Source: Gracilaria gracilis (taxonomy: Eukaryota > Rhodophyta > Florideophyceae > Gracilariales > Gracilariaceae). Taken from it: DNA of 64,000 nt. Shown piece after piece: positions 1-10,112 of this stretch. A model generated the notes under the pieces. The model worked only from the letters and a program-made list of their open reading frames with translations. It did no database searches and was not told the origin of the DNA. The translations under genes and the position numbers were made by a program. The stretch covers positions 62,001 to 126,000 of the forward strand of contig JARGSG010000021.1 of the NCBI GenBank assembly GCA_030374805.1. The letters run 5' to 3'. Each line of letters starts with the position of its first letter. The stretch's first letter is position 1.

Positions 1-1048
1 TTTGTAGTGGAAGAGCGGCTTTGGTGGTGAAGTGGATGGAGAATAATGGGAAGGGACTCGATGAGAGAAGAATGATTGAGGGCGTCAGCACATTGTGGTG
101 CGTGGAATGGAAGGCGGCAGCGATTGGCGCTGCTGACGGGGGCGATGGCGACGGCGCCCAATGAGAAGGCGCGCGGCGCCATGTGAGCAGCGAGCGCTCG
201 CTGCGAGAGAGCAATCCGTGGCAGCATTTGGCAGTGAAGGGCAGTGGAAGTTGACATCATTGCTGGCAACAAAAACAACAAGTGCAGCCGCGCGCGATGC
301 AAGGCGCGCGAGCTTTGGGGGGGGGGGGCGGGCAGCAGATGATGACGACGACGGCGCGCGGCCATGACATCATGATGCGCGAAGGGAGGGGGGGGGGGGG
401 TTGGTCGCTGTGCGTGCGTGGTTTGCGAGCGCGCGTCGCTCGGCGGCGGCGAGGCGGGGCGCGCGCGCGATTAACGAGGTGCGGCGGGAGCGAGCAAGCG
501 CTTCCGTCATGCGATGCGCGAACGGGAGCAGGGCGCGGAGCGGCGGCGGCAGTCGCGAATGTAGCATCGAGAGGCGAGCGAATGAAAGTGGGGCGGCGAC
601 CAATTGGAGCGCGCGCGCGTCGATGTGGCGGGAAGCTACGGGCGAGAACAGGTGACGTGTTGGTTGAGCACGCGCGCTGAGGTGGGGTTATGTAGCAGAC
701 ACACACACACGCACACGCACACGCGTGCATTAAAGACGGGAGCTGATTTGAAGAAGGGGCGGAAAACAGAGCGATTGCGGGCGGGCGCACAGAGACGGCG
801 GTTGGGGAAGATGGATGAAAAAAAGAGCGCGACGCAATGTGTGTGGCGGCGGCACTCGAGAGAGCTGAGAGCAACTGCAATGGAGCAGATAGATATGATA
901 TGTATGTACACATTTGAATGAAAAATGACAGTTGAGAGAAGCGTTCACACACTGGACGTCGTCATACGCTTATAAAAAGGGAGCTCGCAATCGCGAGAGG
1001 CGACGGCGCGCGCTCGGGGCGCCAAAAAGGGAGAAAACGGAAAAGAGC

Positions 1049-1092
<44 letters not shown>

Positions 1093-1888
1093 CACTCACA
1101 CAGAGAGCGAGATTACAATGGGTTTGATTGATACAGGAAAGCAAAGCAGTGTTTGTAGTACCAACGATGGTGGTGATGATGATGATGATGACGATGATGG
1201 TGGTGGTGATGAGGATGATGAAGTGTCTATTTTGGGGGGCGGCGGGACTGTTTGCTAGGTTGTTGTTCCAATCAAGTTTATAGGCGATTGATTTTGTTTT
1301 GACAGTTTGAAGACATGACGGTGAGCTGCAGTGGCATAAACATATGGGCGGCGTGCGCGCATGTGCGAGTGCGAGTGCGTGTGTAGTGTAGGACATGTGT
1401 GAGTGTGTGTGCGCGTGCGTGCGCGCGCGCGCGCGCGCGCGCAAGTAGTTTGGGCAGATTGTGATTGTGTGTGTGTGTCGGCGGCGGGGTGAATGAAATG
1501 AAGAGCGAGGTGTTTGTTGGGAGGGGCGGGCGGCGGGGGATCAATGATCGTTATTTACACCGCGCGCTCCTGGACGCGGAACAAGAGCAGTGAGCGACTA
1601 AATATATACATTAGAGCGTCTGGCGACTTTTTGCGGGAGATATGTTTGGCGGCGCGAAGGTTGTAGCCACAACAAGAACGCGGTCTCGGGACACGCGCAA
1701 ACGCAACGCCATTGAAAGCAAAGCGGCGCATGCGGGACATGTTTATAGTACCTCTTTTCAAACACACCATGACGATATGCACCAGCACACGGCACGCGCT
1801 CTCAACAGCTGCCGCCAGCCACGCCCTTCCCGCGCTTTTGCGCGCGCGCCGCGTCCATACGCAGCTGCGCCAGATACTCGTGCACGCG

Positions 1889-1920
<32 letters not shown>

Positions 1921-2538
1921 GCCGCCGCCGCCGCAGCAGCAGCAGCAGCGGCGGCTGCTGCTGGGACACGCCACGGCACGCGCTCACGACCGCGCGCGCG
2001 CGCGCGCCAGCGCGTGTTCGATAAGCGGCGCCGTGCGCCACGGCCAACGGCGCCGCGGCGCGGACGCGAGCGCAACGCGGTGCGTCGCGCGCCCAAAAAA
2101 GCAAGCGGCGACAAAAAAAAAAGGCGCGCGCAATCAAAAAAAAAAAAGGCACAGCAACCAACAGAAAAAGCAACCGCCGTGGCGCCGCGGTCCGCACGCA
2201 GGCGCGCCGTGCTACGGCTGGCGCCTCGGGCGGCGGTGCGCGGGTGCTGTTGAAACGGGCGCTGCAAAAACACACAAAAAGGCATCTGCGTGCCGACCTT
2301 GCGCGCGCGCGCGCGCGCGCACGTCGCGAGGCAGGCGGCGGCGCGCGCAAAAAAGGCGCGCTTGCGCCCGTGCACGCGCCGCGTACGGACCGCGCGCGCG
2401 CCATTTGTGCGGCGCACGCGCGCGCAGGCGCGCGCGCGCGCGCGGCGCGTGCGGCGCGCTTTTAACACGCGCGTGCTGTAAACGCGCGCGCGCGCCGATG
2501 CTGCCGCCGCTGCTGCTGCGCGCGCCGCGCATCGGCGC
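1..2538. other. GC/CpG-rich gene-poor stretch with microsatellites
   Basis: No convincing gene is visible. The stretch holds a CA/GT tract near 700-725, a GA tract at about 1048-1091, a GAT-rich tract near 1170-1220, an alternating CG run near 1421-1440, a GCC/GCA run near 1889-1950 and long GCGC-rich blocks to 2500. Long frames here translate to Arg/Ala/Pro/His runs with no domain and are explained by base composition. A TATA-like box lies at 971-978. Confidence 0.6.
971..978 (+). promoter_or_regulatory. TATA-like box without an assigned gene
   Basis: TATAAAAA followed by GGGAGC stands in otherwise GC-rich DNA. The first good ATG downstream is at 1118, about 150 bp away. It opens a 46-residue frame ending at 1258 with a long Asp/Gly-rich middle. 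TATA-to-ATG spacing is similar for the zinc-finger gene at 22227, but whether this unit is coding is unclear. Confidence 0.35.
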
Positions 2539-2545
2539 TATAAAG
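2539..2545 (+). promoter_or_regulatory. TATA box of the bZIP gene
   Basis: TATAAAG stands in a GCGC-rich background, upstream of the bZIP frame. It would place transcription start near 2565-2575, upstream of both candidate ATGs (2589 and 2715). Confidence 0.5.
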
Positions 2546-2714
2546 GGCTGCGCCGCGCGCGCGCTCTCACGCACACACACGCACGCACATGACCGCGCGC
2601 CCGCAGCTGAGAGCAACGCCGCCGCCGTCGCCAGCGCACCCTACACACGCTCATTGCCGCTCGCCTTGCCGCGCGCCCGCCCGCCGCCGCCACCGCCACC
2701 ACCACCACAACGAA

Positions 2715-3431
2715 ATGACCGTGTCCACGCAGCTATCGCCCACGCTGCCGCTGGCGCCCACGCTGCCGCTGCTGCCGCTGTCGCCGTCGCAGTCGCTGCA
2801 CCACATGCACTTCAACAACCTGGCGCAGGAGATCACGCGCGCCATGGGCTCGCCCATCTCTGCGCCGCCGCCCGACCACAGCCACCACCACTACGCGCGC
2901 AGCAGCAGCAGCAGTGCGCCGTCGCCGCCGTCGCCGCCGTCGCCGCCGCCCGCCGCCGTCGTCGACGCCACCACCACCACCACCACCACCACCACGCGCC
3001 GCGCCAAGACGCGCGCGCGCGCGCACTACAGCCGCGCGCCCATCGCAAAGCCGTCGCGCGCCGAGGAAGAGCTGGTGCGCAAGATCCACCGCAACGTGGG
3101 CGGCCCGTCCAAGCTCAGCACGTACGACGACCCGGCCAAGGTGCGTCACGTGGTGATCGACGCGCTGGCGCGCGAGCAGCCGCACGCGCGCGACGCCGAG
3201 CGCATCCGCAACGGCCAACTGTCCGTGTTTGAGCGGCGCGTGGTGCGCACCGTCACCAACCGCGGCGCCGCCGTGCGCTCGCGCATGCGCCAGCGCAGAC
3301 AGGTGGCGCAGCTCAACGCCGAGCTGCGCGTCAGCCACGCGCGCTGCCGCGAGCTGGAGCGCGTGGTGGGCGCGCTGTGCGGCAAGTACGCGCTGCCGCT
3401 ACCAGCCGGCGTGCGCGCGTCGGCGTGCGCC

Positions 3432-3462
<31 letters not shown>

Positions 3463-3749
3463 CAGCATCAGCGACGGTGGCGGTGTCGCCGCCGTCGCTG
3501 GCGCTGAGCGCGGCGGCCGACAGCGAGAGCGAGTCGGCGCTGTCGGCGCATCAAGCGCAGCCGCAGCCGATGGCGCTGCCGCTGCCGTTGTCGCTGTCGC
3601 TGTCTCTGCCCGCGCCCGCGCCGCCGCCGCCTCCGCCACAGCCGCCCGCGCTGGCGCTGGCGCTGCCTCTGGCGCCGCAGCCGCCCGCCGCCGCGGAGTC
3701 GGAGCTGCTGCTCGGCAAGCTCATGGAGCACATGAACTACATGTATTAA
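2715..3749 (+). CDS. bZIP transcription factor (basic leucine zipper)
   Basis: Likely nuclear DNA-binding protein of about 344 residues. The basic region contains NRGAAVRSR, an exact N-x7-R bZIP signature. The zipper follows at the canonical distance: Leu ten residues after that Arg, then Ser, Leu and Leu at heptad spacing, so it is short and imperfect. Flanks are low complexity: Ser, Pro and Thr runs before the domain, an Ala run after it, then repeated Pro-Leu segments. An in-frame ATG at 2589 would add 42 Arg/Pro/His-rich residues. I chose 2715 because those residues look like translated leader and the 2589 context is poor, but 2589 is the first ATG after the TATA box. The gene is convergent with the bHLH gene. 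Its targets cannot be told from sequence. Confidence 0.8.
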
Positions 3750-4036
3750 ATTAAACTGTTGTAAACTTATTCTCTGCCCGCCGTCTGTGCACAGCTTGCA
3801 CCGCTGTCCCACGCGCACGCGTGCCACACGTGGCGCGTTGTGCGCGCCCAAAATAGCTCGCGCGCAGCCGCAAGCGCAAGCGCACGCGCATGCGCACGCG
3901 CGCGCGCGTGCGCTTGCACCTCGGCGCGTAGCGTGACGCGCGCCTGGTCCCCCCCGCGCCCCCACTGTACGGCGCGGTGGAATTCCAGCCGTCTGAAAGA
4001 AAAAAAAAGAAAAACACACAATAACCTTAACAAACA

Positions 4037-4071
<35 letters not shown>

Positions 4072-4711
4072 TGCCGCTGCCGCTGCCGCTGCACAGCGCG
4101 CAGACTTGGCGCGGTCAGGGAGGGAGGCCGGCGCGCACGCGCGCGCGCGCGCGGACGAAGATAAGTGAAAAGAAAAAAGAACAAAACAAATATAATATAA
4201 TTACAAAAAAAAAAAGGAGTGTCCCACCGGCGCGCTCTCGAGTGTGCGCGGCTGCGCTGCGGCAGCTGTGGACGAGGAGCTGCGAGCAAGCTTGTTGGTA
4301 AGAGGCGCAGCAGCGCGTGTGGCGCGGGCGCGGGGCACGGGCGCGGCTGCTCATTCGCGCGCTACACTATACATGCTGATGGAGGAGGAGGTTCGATGGA
4401 GGTAGGTACCGTTGGTAAGGTTAGATACCGTTGGTAACTTTTTAGATGGAGCAAGATGTGCAGCCGAGTCTCGGACAAGGCGACCGGCGTGGAACGATAT
4501 GTGGATAGAGCTAGCTAGTAGAGGTGTGCAGCAGCAGACAAGCGTCGCGCCGTTATTAGATAATGTATCTAGATACAGTTCTAGTAGGAGGGAGAGGAGG
4601 AGGAGGAGGAGGTGGTCAGTGGCTACAAAAATATTATAATAATAATTAAACAAGAAACAAAAAACAAAAAAGCTGCTTGCAGTGCTTGAGCTGAGTTGCA
4701 GCGAAGAAAAA
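3750..4711. other. Convergent 3' intergenic region
   Basis: Lies between the bZIP (+) and bHLH (-) genes. It holds GCGC-rich DNA, a (CCG)n tract near 4038-4070, A-rich tracts near 4000 and 4205, and two copies of TACCGTTGGTA at 4407-4417 and 4426-4436. No gene is seen. Confidence 0.6.
4407..4436 (+). repeat. Two copies of the TACCGTTGGTA 11-mer
   Basis: Exact copies lie at 4407-4417 and 4426-4436, start to start 19 bp. The same 11-mer recurs at 20221 (minus), 36546, 61543 and 61917, with one-mismatch copies at 9441, 20138 and 25194. The core CCAACGG resembles a MYB-type site, but function is unknown. Confidence 0.7.
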
Positions 4712-6007
4712 TCACACGCTGAGCGTACTGCCCGGCGCGTCGTCGCGCTCGTCGTCCGAGTCGGTGGGCGGAATTCTGAAGCCCTCCTTGAGCAGCTTCA
4801 CCGCCTCCTGCAGCACGTCCGCCTTCTTGCTCACCTTCTGGTGCGGCCGCACCTTCTTGATCACAGACTTGAGCCGCTCCAGCCCGCGGTCAATGCGCGA
4901 CCGGCTCGCGCGCGTGTGCTCATTGTGCCGCTGCTTGCGCTGCATCTCCGTCATCTGCTGCGCGCGCGACCGCGACATGGCGCGCATCCGTCGCGGCGCG
5001 CACTTGCGCTCCACTGACAGCGCCTCCTCGATCTCCGACGCCCCCCCGACTATCGCCGCGTTGCCCATCCCCCCCGCCATCACCACCGTCGCCATGGGCG
5101 ACGCGCCGCCCGCCGCGCTGTGCGCCCCCAGGTTGGGCAGCGCCAGGTTGGGCATCGCTGGCACCGACGAGATCGCCAGCGGCGCGTGCAGCGGTTCCAC
5201 CGCCGTGAGCGCCGCCGCCGCGCCGTCGTTGGAGTCGCCCGTGCTGCCGCCCGCCGCCGCCACGTGCAGCTGCGCGTGAGCGCTGGCCGCCGCTGCTGCT
5301 GCCGCCGCCGCCGCCGCCTCGTCGTGCGTGCCCAGCTCGTCGAACAAGCTGTGCCGCCCAAACGCGAAGCGCGCGTCGTCGCCGCCGTCGTGCGCCGTTT
5401 GGAACGAGTGCACCCCGCCGTCGCCGTGCAGCGGCAGCGCCATGGGCTCCGACTTGCGCGGGTACGCCGGCGGGTACCGGTGCGCTTGCGCCGCGCTCAT
5501 CAGCTGCAGCGAGCTGTGATGCAGCTTGGACATTTGCGGCAGCGCCGACGGCATGTACGACCGGCTGCCAAACGCGTGCGGTGGCGGCGGTGGTGGTGGC
5601 GGCGGCGGCGGTGGCGCCTTGAGGTGCTGCGCCTCGTCGGCGCGCGGCGGCGGTAGCGCGCCCGCGTGCGGCTGCTGCGCTTGTTGCGAGTGGTGCGAGT
5701 GTGAGTGTGAGTGCGAGTGCGAGTGCGAGTGCGAGTGCGAGTGCGAGTGCGGCGGCAGCGACGGCGGCGAGCTGAGCGTCTGCGCGGCAGACGGCGGCGG
5801 TGGCGCGGACGCGGCGGGCAGATGCGACGGCACGTGCTTTGAGGCTGGCACGGACACGAGCGCGGCGTGCGCGTGCGCCGAGTGCGACGGCGCGAACGAG
5901 TTGGTGGTGGACGAGTGGTGCGAATCGGCGTACGGCGGCGGCGCGGAGAAGGCGGGCGGCAGCGAAGAGTGAGGGGAGGGGTGTTGCTGCATGATGACGG
6001 CGCTCAT
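4712..6007 (-). CDS. bHLH transcription factor
   Basis: Protein of about 431 residues with a basic helix-loop-helix domain close to its C-terminus. The basic region is QRKQRHNEHTRASRSRI, helix 1 includes LERLKSVIKKV and helix 2 includes KKADVLQEAVKLLKEG, followed by an acidic tail. Family positions H5, N6, R10, R13 and I16 are present, but the usual E-box-reading Glu (position 9) is Thr here. The long N-terminus is low complexity, with a Ser-His repeat of about nine units, a Pro run of about twelve, and Ala runs. The start is the ATG at 6007; the frame upstream has no other ATG. It probably acts in the nucleus, with or without a partner. It is convergent with the bZIP gene and divergent from the MCTS1-like gene. 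Confidence 0.85.
   Translation of the reverse strand: MSAVIMQQHPSPHSSLPPAFSAPPPYADSHHSSTTNSFAPSHSAHAHAALVSVPASKHVPSHLPAASAPPPPSAAQTLSSPPSLPPHSHSHSHSHSHSHSHSHSHHSQQAQQPHAGALPPPRADEAQHLKAPPPPPPPPPPPPHAFGSRSYMPSALPQMSKLHHSSLQLMSAAQAHRYPPAYPRKSEPMALPLHGDGGVHSFQTAHDGGDDARFAFGRHSLFDELGTHDEAAAAAAAAAAASAHAQLHVAAAGGSTGDSNDGAAAALTAVEPLHAPLAISSVPAMPNLALPNLGAHSAAGGASPMATVVMAGGMGNAAIVGGASEIEEALSVERKCAPRRMRAMSRSRAQQMTEMQRKQRHNEHTRASRSRIDRGLERLKSVIKKVRPHQKVSKKADVLQEAVKLLKEGFRIPPTDSDDERDDAPGSTLSV
5697..5750. repeat. GAGTGY hexamer repeat inside the bHLH gene
   Basis: About nine tandem GAGTGC/GAGTGT hexamers encode the alternating Ser-His stretch of the bHLH protein on the minus strand. It is likely length-variable. 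Confidence 0.8.
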
Positions 6008-7173
6008 GGGGAGAACAAACACAACGGCGACGGCGACGACAACGACAAACACAGCGACACACGGCGCGGTGGAAGGGGGGGGAACGAGGGGCGCGAACAA
6101 CGGCGCTCGCGGCGGCGGCGGGGTGCGGCAAACGGTGGCGCGCGCGCGCCTCGCTTAAGTTGCGGCGGGCGGTGCCATGCGCCAAAGCGCGCGCGCGCGC
6201 GCCCTCGCGGCGCGGCCAGTTGAGCGCCTGCGGCGCGCGCGTGACGCGTGACGCGGCGAACGCGAACGCGCGCGCGCGCAGCGAGTGCGGCGGCGACGCG
6301 CGCGCGCGCTGGCGCACCTGTTCCACCGCGTGGCGCGCGCGTGCGCGTGGCGTGGCCTTCCTTGCGCTGGCGCGCGCCAACAGCAGCAGCAGCTGCGGCG
6401 CGCGCGCTGCTGCCGCCTCCGCCGCCACCCGCCCGCCGCAGCGGCTGCGCGCCCGCGCGCCCGCGGCCGCCGCGGCTGCGCGCCCGCGCGCCCGCCGCCG
6501 CCGCTGGCCGCTGCCGCCGCTGCCGCTGCTGCCGCTGCTGCCGCGAGCGCATTCGCCGCACGCACGTGAGATTGTATCTACAATACCTTCATGCGGGCGC
6601 CGGGGCCGAGGCGCCGAGACGCCGAGACGCCGAGACGCCGAGGCCGCGGGACGCGCGGTGAGCGGTGAGCGGGACGCCTTTTGGTTTAGGGCGAAAGCGA
6701 CGCGCGCGCGGCGGGGGGCCCGCCGCCCGCCGCCTCTAAGAATAGACGGACGCGCTCGCGTCCGTCGCTGCCGCCGCCGCCGCCGCCGCCGCCGCCGCTG
6801 TGTGTGTGTGTGTGTGTGTGTGTGTTGTGTGGTGATTCAGCAGTGGTGAATTGTTTGTTTGGCTGCAAACTTTCATTACTGTACGCTGCGCGCGGGCGGC
6901 GACGGGCGCGACGGGCGCGGCGGAGGCGGCGGCGGCGGCGCGCGCGCGCGTGCGCTTTGCGCGCAAACGTTTTGCGCGCGCCGACGACAAGCCGTCCGGC
7001 AAATTTTTCAAATTTGCGCGCCGCTTTTGAGCGCCCGTATGATATGGTATGCGATGGGATGATACACATCTGTTGAAGATGTGTGCAGCGGCGGCCGCCG
7101 CGCTGCGAACGACAGCTCGTCCGCGCCGTCCGCGCCGTCCGCCCCCCCCCGCCCCGCCCCCGGCTGCGCCAGC
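6008..7173. other. Divergent GC-rich promoter region
   Basis: Separates the bHLH gene (-) from the MCTS1-like gene (+). It contains dense GCGC blocks, a GCCGAGAC tandem near 6608-6645, and a (GCC)n run at about 6772-6798 that passes directly into a (TG)n run at 6799-6824. An 8-bp inverted repeat lies at 7064-7084. No supported gene. Confidence 0.55.
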
Positions 7174-7722
7174 ATGTTCAAGCGCTTCTCGCCCGACAGC
7201 GTGTCGGCGCAGTCCGCCATGAAGTCGTCGCAGCAGCGCGCCGCGCGCGCCAACATCGTGCGCCACATGCCATCAGTCGCGCCCTACTGCCAGCAGCTGT
7301 TCCCCAAGAAGGAGAAGACCATCCTGGTCAAGTGCTCGGCGCACCTGTCCGTGCTGTGCACTGCCGCGGGACACCCCATCTTCTTCCACACGCGCAACGG
7401 CGAGTATCTGCCCACCTTGCGCACGCTGCACAAGTACCCCTTCCTGCTGCCGTCGCTGCGCGTCGACCGCGGCGCTATCAAACACGTCATCAACGGCGCC
7501 GATATCATGGTGCCCGGCCTGCGCTCCGAGCGCGCTGTCATCGAGAGCGAGGTCGATGCTGGCACACCCGTCGCCATCTTTGCCGATGGGAAGGAGCATG
7601 CCATTGCCGTCGGCATTACGCGCATGTCCTCCGCCCACATTCGCGCAACCGATAAGGGCATTGCCGTCGAGAACCTGCATTATGTGTCCGATGGGCTGTG
7701 GAAGTGCATTCAACTGTCCTAG
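7174..7722 (+). CDS. MCTS1/Tma20-like translation factor with PUA domain
   Basis: About 182 residues, close to the usual MCTS1 length of about 181. The start MFKRF matches the MFKKF start of the animal protein. A basic pre-PUA half contains VPTLRTLHKYPF-like text (here PTLRTLHKYPFLLPSLRVD). A PUA domain follows with GAIKHVINGADIMVPGL, then GKEHAIAVGITRMS and the terminal GIAVENLHYVSDGLWKC. In yeast and animals this protein works with DENR/Tma22 on the small ribosomal subunit, in reinitiation and in removing tRNA from recycled 40S. An upstream in-frame ATG at 7081 would add 31 low-complexity residues, so I prefer 7174. Intronless. Residue matches to the family are recalled, not searched. Confidence 0.9.
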   Translation: MFKRFSPDSVSAQSAMKSSQQRAARANIVRHMPSVAPYCQQLFPKKEKTILVKCSAHLSVLCTAAGHPIFFHTRNGEYLPTLRTLHKYPFLLPSLRVDRGAIKHVINGADIMVPGLRSERAVIESEVDAGTPVAIFADGKEHAIAVGITRMSSAHIRATDKGIAVENLHYVSDGLWKCIQLS

Positions 7723-8317
7723 TCGCTGCCGCCCGTCATCAATGTCACGTAAAACGCTCTCTCTTACCCTCACACCACTTGCTCTCTCGCCTGGGTGCCA
7801 CCTGCGCACTTGCCTACACCCACTAGCTGCTGCCTTGTCATGCGACTGCGCTTGTACGCCTGCCCCTCGTCTGTCGTCGTCAAGTCGTACGTCCTTGACG
7901 TCATGTGCATCGAGCCGCCTCAACAATACGCAACCGAGACAACTCAATACCCGCCCCCCTCCCGTTCTCTCGAGCGAGCACACTCGCTTCGCACGTAAAA
8001 GTGATGCGTATCCCAATCGCGTGTCGCTCGTGCTACTTTTTGACATAGTTACACAACTGAGCACGATATATATATATATATATATTGTGTGAGCATGGCT
8101 TGCCGCCTCTGCACCTTCGAGTTAGTTACTCGCTGCCACTCGATCAAATTGCAAACGCACGTGAGTGAGAGTGATGCCATGTGCCTTGCATTGTTTCAAA
8201 CATCAAAAACGTGCACGCAGCTATGAGAAATCTTCGTCGACAAACAAGTACAAAAACTCGTGCGACTCGCACAGACACACAAGAGTGCGTACGTTTATCG
8301 TAGCGCTCAGTGCAGAG
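7723..8317. other. Convergent intergenic region with AT repeat
   Basis: Lies between the 3' ends of the MCTS1-like (+) and SETD9-like (-) genes. It contains an (AT)n tract at about 8066-8085. No gene is seen. Confidence 0.6.
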
Positions 8318-9244
8318 CTAGAACAGCGCCCCAGATGACGAATGCCACCGTCGTTCGGTAATCTCCGGCTCCGGGTCCTTGTACCAGCGCGGCAGCGACA
8401 CTTGAGGGTTAAAACGATAGTTAAACAGCACTTCCTCTTCGTGTGCAATGTCGCGCAGAGCCACCAACACCACCGTGCGTAGTACGTCCTTGCCCTCCTT
8501 TGTGTACAGCTCCACGCCGGCAACGCGCTGCCTGGCAGCCAGGTCAGCCCACGCGCTGAACAGCGGCACTGCCGACGTGACAGCTTCCCGCACAGGCATG
8601 AGCGCGCTCAAATGGGGCGGTAAACTGCCGCATCGAACGTCCAGCAGGAATTGTAACGCATTGGGCGCGCCATGGTTTGCGTAATGCGCGCTGCCGAACG
8701 GATGGTACAGCTGCTCTGCATCATTCGAAACAGATACGTCGATGCACACGTCATGCGAAGAATCCACAATGGCGCCGTCGTACCGCGAAATGGCCAGATC
8801 CGATATTTGCTCCGGTAGTTGACTCGGCTTGTAAAACATGCCCGGGAACAGTGCTAGCACGCAGCCGGCCGGCGCCGTGCCAGATATGAAAAGTCCGTTA
8901 CCCGCGTGTGGGATGGTTGAAGGGGCAATCACGGGAGCGTAACCGAGCTTGGCCTGCACCAAGTGGCGGATCGATCTGGATGAGGTATCGACCAAAGCGC
9001 CGTGCGTTGCGTTAAGCGTTTGATATAGCTGTCTCGTGAGATGCGCATCCAGCGCTTGTGCTTGCTCGACAGCGGCGGCGTGCTGCAGCGTCTTGTCCGG
9101 CAGCAGGGCGCACAGCCGTTTGGCGTCCAGTTGGAGCTGCAGAGATCTGCCGATGGGCGCCTTTTGTTGGGCGGTTAGGGCGCGCATACGGCGCAGGAAG
9201 CGTTGAAGCATTTGGACGCGAGGAGCAGAGCAAGCAAGGCGCAT
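8318..9244 (-). CDS. SET-domain protein, SETD9-like
   Basis: Protein of about 308 residues. After a helical N-terminal third, a SET-type core runs roughly from residue 105 to 285. It contains IPHAGNGLFISGTAPAGCVL (SET entry), LALFPGMFY, the DGAIVDSS segment, HYANHGAPN (equivalent of the NH motif that binds the methyl donor) and VALRDIAHEEEVLFNYRF (exit with the catalytic Tyr). The spacing and the phrases GxVxxxYPGxxY and VALRDI match animal SETD9 as I recall it. SET enzymes transfer methyl groups from SAM to Lys; the substrate is unknown. The ATG at 9244 is the first in frame. It is divergent from the FHA gene. Confidence 0.75.
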   Translation of the reverse strand: MRLACSAPRVQMLQRFLRRMRALTAQQKAPIGRSLQLQLDAKRLCALLPDKTLQHAAAVEQAQALDAHLTRQLYQTLNATHGALVDTSSRSIRHLVQAKLGYAPVIAPSTIPHAGNGLFISGTAPAGCVLALFPGMFYKPSQLPEQISDLAISRYDGAIVDSSHDVCIDVSVSNDAEQLYHPFGSAHYANHGAPNALQFLLDVRCGSLPPHLSALMPVREAVTSAVPLFSAWADLAARQRVAGVELYTKEGKDVLRTVVLVALRDIAHEEEVLFNYRFNPQVSLPRWYKDPEPEITERRWHSSSGALF

Positions 9245-10112
9245 CCGTGTGCTTGTAAAAGTTTTATGTGCCGAGGTTGGTCGCTTCGCTCATGCCATCT
9301 TCTCACCCGCGTGACGCGCTCGAATTGTTACGACAGTATTTGATTGTGGACTTGGGACACAAGAGCGATCACGCACGCCGGAAACCGGTGGCTACCTAGC
9401 GAGAGAAGGAACTCACGCTCGTAGATATGTATAAGTTATCAACCGTTGGTAATTGTTACACGACGTTCAGCTCTATCGAGACCGGCGCGGAAGCCAATAG
9501 AGGGATACGGATTGAGGGACGAGATCGGCGCATGATGCGATGCGACTTGCTGTGGCGCGCGCCTTTTGTTTTAAAAAACATCACTTGGCTACACTGGGTC
9601 GACCAGTCGAGCGTAGCAGCAATAACTTCACGCCAAAATCGTTTCTACGGCACCGAGCGTATGATATCTTCTTACCTTCGAAGGTTAGATAACTTTATCG
9701 CTCGCATCTCTCGTGCCCCCGCACGCGATGGAACAGGCCGACACGAAAAGAGACCTGCTCTCTTTACAATGTTGAGTCAACATTGTTGACATGTGAACAG
9801 AAAACCATCTACCCGGGCTAACGCTACTCTTTAACTTTTCTAATAATTTCCCCCCTTTTTGAGATTTGGATATGCGCATTCGTACAGGTTGATCCATGCT
9901 CCAGAGCATCTGAAATGGCCCAACTTCGGAGCCTCTCGTTCCTGTGGACAAACTTATCGTCGAGTCTTCAACACGCCGAAAAGCTTGCGCGTCCAAGCGC
10001 TACCGTTTTCTTCGCAACGCTGCAAAACTGCTACGCCTTTCCTTTCTTCCAAACCGATTCGCCTTGATATGTAAAACATTTCCCAACCGCACCTCACCAA
10101 CTTTCTCGTAAC
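9245..10112. other. Divergent intergenic region
   Basis: Upstream DNA of both the SETD9-like (-) and FHA (+) genes. It holds a one-mismatch copy of the scattered 11-mer at 9441-9451, the perfect palindrome ACCTTCGAAGGT at 9674-9685, and a 10-bp inverted repeat with a 1-nt spacer at 9766-9786. No supported gene. Confidence 0.5.

Noticed and set aside
257-952. 231-codon minus frame
   Set aside because: Low-complexity translation of GCGC and CA repeats, no domain.
1712-3232. 506-codon frame across the GC-rich region
   Set aside because: Pro/Gln/Arg/His homopolymers only; crosses the bZIP gene in another phase and the TATA box; explained by lack of AT-rich stops.
4920-6428. 502-codon minus frame overlapping the bHLH gene
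   Set aside because: Ala/Arg-rich shadow of the bHLH frame; lacks any motif, while the other phase encodes a clear bHLH domain.
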